This document shows positions 62,114 to 64,000 of a DNA stretch of 64,000 nt, piece after piece; position 1 is the first letter of the stretch, and every line of letters begins with the position of its first letter. Origin of the DNA: Athripsodes cinereus. Its lineage: Eukaryota > Arthropoda > Insecta > Trichoptera > Leptoceridae. The position numbers and the translations under genes are program-made. The stretch is from assembly GCA_947579605.1 (NCBI GenBank), contig OX388325.1, positions 4,645,572-4,709,571 on the forward strand, read 5' to 3'. Below the pieces are notes generated by a model. It had not been told where the DNA came from, did not search any database, and saw nothing but the letters and a program-made list of their open reading frames with translations.

Positions 62114-62117
62114 TACT

Positions 62118-62229
62118 CAACATTGTTCATTTAAGACTATATGCCGCGAATAGATGGCGCTTTAAGCGTATTATGCCAAGTATTTTAGTCAAATATTGTT
62201 ATCTATACTATAACCAGTTGAATACATGA
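62118..62229. other. No feature recognised
   Basis: Short AT-rich flank of the LTR element. Confidence 0.4.
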
Positions 62230-62382
62230 CTATTGTATGTAACACAGTCTGTTGTGTTGAAAACTGGATTTCACTTGCTCAGAAGTGTGGATGTCAATCA
62301 AATTAATAATTTGATTGACATCCACACTTCTGAGCAAGTGAAATCCAGTTTTCAACACAACAGACTGTGTTACATACAATAG
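62230..62382. repeat. Perfect 153-bp palindrome (76-bp arms)
   Basis: Left arm from CTATTGTATGTAACACAGTC, right arm its exact complement, centre a single A at 62306 within CAAATTAATAATTTG. The right arm abuts AGATTGTAACTCACTATATA, which is the 3' end of the WIGH LINE family. Confidence 0.9.
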
Positions 62383-62685
62383 ATTGTAACTCACTATATA
62401 CCTATACTAGCATGTAGATTTATCTTGAACCTTTTTTCTATAAGTAAGTTCTATCACAAGTTGTGAGGTTTGTGTACCTGAAACTCATCATGCCGAATAT
62501 AGGCCTCTTCCAAGCTTTTTCAACGTCCAATCTTGTGAAACATACCTGGAACAATGAAACAAAATTGATTAATTAGAATTGTTTAACCACAAGCACATCA
62601 AATTGTCTGAATACATTAAAACTCTCGTTTAGTGAAATTATGTTCATTAAGGAACTTAGCGAATTTTTTACAATAATAATAATTT
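62383..62685. other. Short WIGH LINE 3' scrap, then unassigned
   Basis: ATTGTAACTCACTATATACC is a LINE tail. The remainder is AT-rich with no identified element. Confidence 0.4.
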
Positions 62686-62689
62686 TAAT

Positions 62690-62760
62690 TTATCGACCGA
62701 CGGTTCTTGGTGGAAGTTCATATTTACAATTTTTAAATGAAACACGATATACAGTTCTTC
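62690..62760 (-). repeat. Penelope-like terminal repeat, subfamily I, distal part
   Basis: TTATCGACCGACGGTTCTTG through AAATGAAACACGATATACAG matches 10199-10260. The hammerhead-like part is missing. Confidence 0.55.
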
Positions 62761-62814
62761 ATAAATACACAGTAAAACATAATTGATTCGCTCAAATTTG
62801 GGCATAGTTATCTA

Positions 62815-63390
62815 AAGGAAAGATTTGTCTTCTTACAATCACACGATTTGTCACTTCGTTCAGCTACAAATAATCTTCTATCCATCCCACCTCATCATTC
62901 TAGTTTTTATACGGATTCATTTACTGTTCATGGTGCGAGGCTTTGGAACAGACTCCCACATAAGGTTCGTACTTCTTCAACATTATATTCATTTCGCAAA
63001 CAAATTAATTGTCTCTAGTCTACATACACATTTTTCGTATTCTTTTTTTTACTTTTTTAAACTTTCGTGTAATAATTACGCCGAGCAGATCCTCTCCTTT
63101 TCCCCTTTCCCCTTCCCTTCCTATTCTTGTTGTATGTGTGCTTTTATATTTTATCTTGTTTTTATTATATATTTCATTTGTAGTTTTTTTTAAGCATCTT
63201 GTTTTTATTTACTTTTATCTATATGTTTTATTTTTATTTATTTATTATTTTATTTTTTCGGGTTGGCTGGAAGAAATCGCATATGCGATAAGCCCGCCTT
63301 TTGGTAGTTTATTGGAACAAAAAACATGTACACATTATATATTGATGCCAATAAAGCTTTATTTATTTATTTATTTATTCATAGTTCGTA
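62815..63390 (+). mobile_element. CR1/Jockey-like LINE 3' end, uninterrupted
   Basis: Encodes LRSATNNLLSIPPHHSSFYT, DSFTVHGARLWNRLPHKVRT and SSTLYSFRKQINCL then a stop, followed by a pyrimidine-rich 3' UTR, the TGGAAGAAATCGCATATGCG hairpin, AATAAAGC and a TTTA tail. Its frame is intact where 20885-21780 is shifted. The front of ORF2 is missing. Confidence 0.75.
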
Positions 63391-63640
63391 CTTTCAGAAA
63401 TAATTTCATTACTACATACACATATATTTACTCGTAACAAAGAATGAGAATAATATTGAATCCACTGACAACTCCGTTTTAGAGAGATTCTGTAATGATA
63501 AAGATATATAAATGGGCATTTAAAGGTGTATAAAAATTGTTATAGAAAGATTTAACATTGTAAAAAGCGAAAGCCGTTTATTACCTGAATAAATAAAAAA
63601 ATAATTTAGTAATCAGAATAACTTATAATAGGTTCAACTA
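63391..63640. other. Unassigned, with an AAAGCC-type LINE 3' end near 63545-63600
   Basis: AAAGCGAAAGCCGTTTATTA and AATAAATAAAAAAAT resemble CR1/L2-like ends. Confidence 0.35.
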
Positions 63641-63644
63641 TTTA

Positions 63645-63705
63645 TATTCTTTGACTTTCGGCAAAAGCGCTTAAGTCATTTTCAGGAGTGAAACTTCAAA
63701 GCTCA
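63645..63705 (-). repeat. Hairpin with hammerhead-like boxes (CTGAAAAT ... GAAA)
   Basis: CTTTGA and TCAAAG pair around, on the minus strand, CTGAAAA (63679-63685), T, a weak stem and GAAAG (63655-63659). Box 1 lacks the conserved G. Confidence 0.35.
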
Positions 63706-64000
63706 TAAAGTTGAAGCAAGAAAGGAAATGACTAAATCATTATCCATGTACTAAACCAACTTTTATTGCTAAATAATCTAAAGCCTTATATTATTTATGA
63801 GACTGTAAACCGGGATAGATTTGTAAGGGAAATTCTAGTTTTATTATTCAGTGTGCGAATTTAAATTAAAGGCACCACAAATATGTATGTATCTACACTA
63901 TATTATAGGTCGGTATATAAAAATCATGACTGGTTTTTATTACGCTATGACTTTTTATTAGATCGACAGACACATCTGTCGTCTTCTATGAAAATAAAAT
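63706..64000. other. No feature recognised; small hairpin near 63965-63985
   Basis: GACAGACACATCTGTC forms a short hairpin next to TCGTCTTC, possibly the edge of another terminal repeat cut by the window end. Confidence 0.35.

Larger units (their letters stand above)
55845..62117 (+). mobile_element. Apparently intact Ty3 (Gypsy) LTR retrotransposon, CsRn1/Kabuki-like
   Basis: Flanked by TACT on both sides (55845-55848, 62114-62117). Order: 5' LTR, tRNA-Trp-like primer site, gag, -1 shifted pol (PR-RT-RNaseH-IN), polypurine tract, 3' LTR with a later LINE insertion. The CHCC zinc knuckle in Gag together with a tRNA-Trp primer site is what defines the CsRn1 clade, to which silkworm Kabuki belongs; I infer membership from those two traits. 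There is no envelope frame. Both main frames are open, so the copy is young and may be competent. Confidence 0.85.

Noticed and set aside
55845..62117. Envelope-bearing (errantivirus-like) element
   Set aside because: No third frame exists between the pol stop at 61168 and the 3' LTR at 61203.

Overview
The window looks like intergenic, transposon-saturated DNA from an arthropod, most likely a moth or butterfly. That assignment is an inference from the company kept here: a Kabuki/CsRn1-type Ty3 retrotransposon, tRNA-derived SINEs, and many 5'-truncated non-LTR retrotransposons whose 3' UTRs carry a short hairpin before a TAAA tail. The DNA is visibly AT-rich. I see no host protein gene, no rRNA and no credible functional tRNA gene. 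Almost every long reading frame is a transposon protein or its shadow.

Layout. 1-9 kb: LINE C-terminal remnants, SINEs, one foldback MITE (4379-4612) and a LINE copy with an open RT C-terminal half (5528-6960). 9-12 kb: an unclassified repeat, a head-to-head pair of hammerhead-like motifs in a palindrome (10199-10490), and a LINE C-terminal domain with a possible restriction-like endonuclease (10576-11022). 12-20 kb: LINE remnants, a 508-bp DNA transposon (16261-16768), a region of repeated short motifs (18340-19040). 20-26 kb: nested insertions with readable target-site duplications (SINE in LINE, TTAA MITE in LINE, short poly-A retroposons). 28-33 kb: inverted SINE pair around a 74-A tract, more hammerhead-like pairs, a young LINE copy. 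34-38 kb: nested DNA elements. 38-40 kb: a minus-strand LINE with an open frame. 41-54 kb: LINE, SINE and MITE fragments. 55.8-62.1 kb: one apparently intact LTR retrotransposon. 62-64 kb: a perfect 153-bp palindrome and another LINE 3' end.

How parts work together. The LTR element has everything expected for retrotransposition: near-identical LTRs, a tRNA-Trp-like primer site, gag, a -1 slippery site directly before the gag stop, and a pol frame with protease, RT, RNase H and integrase motifs. The LINE fragments are mostly 3' ends, as 5' truncation predicts. Several repeat families share a 3' terminus with one LINE family, which suggests shared mobilisation in trans.

The most unusual signal is a dispersed family, in at least three sequence subfamilies, of hammerhead-ribozyme-like motifs with a short palindrome in the helix III position. 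They usually occur as inverted head-to-head pairs, as expected for terminal repeats of Penelope-like elements. All carry one extra T between the CTGANGA box and helix II, so activity is uncertain.
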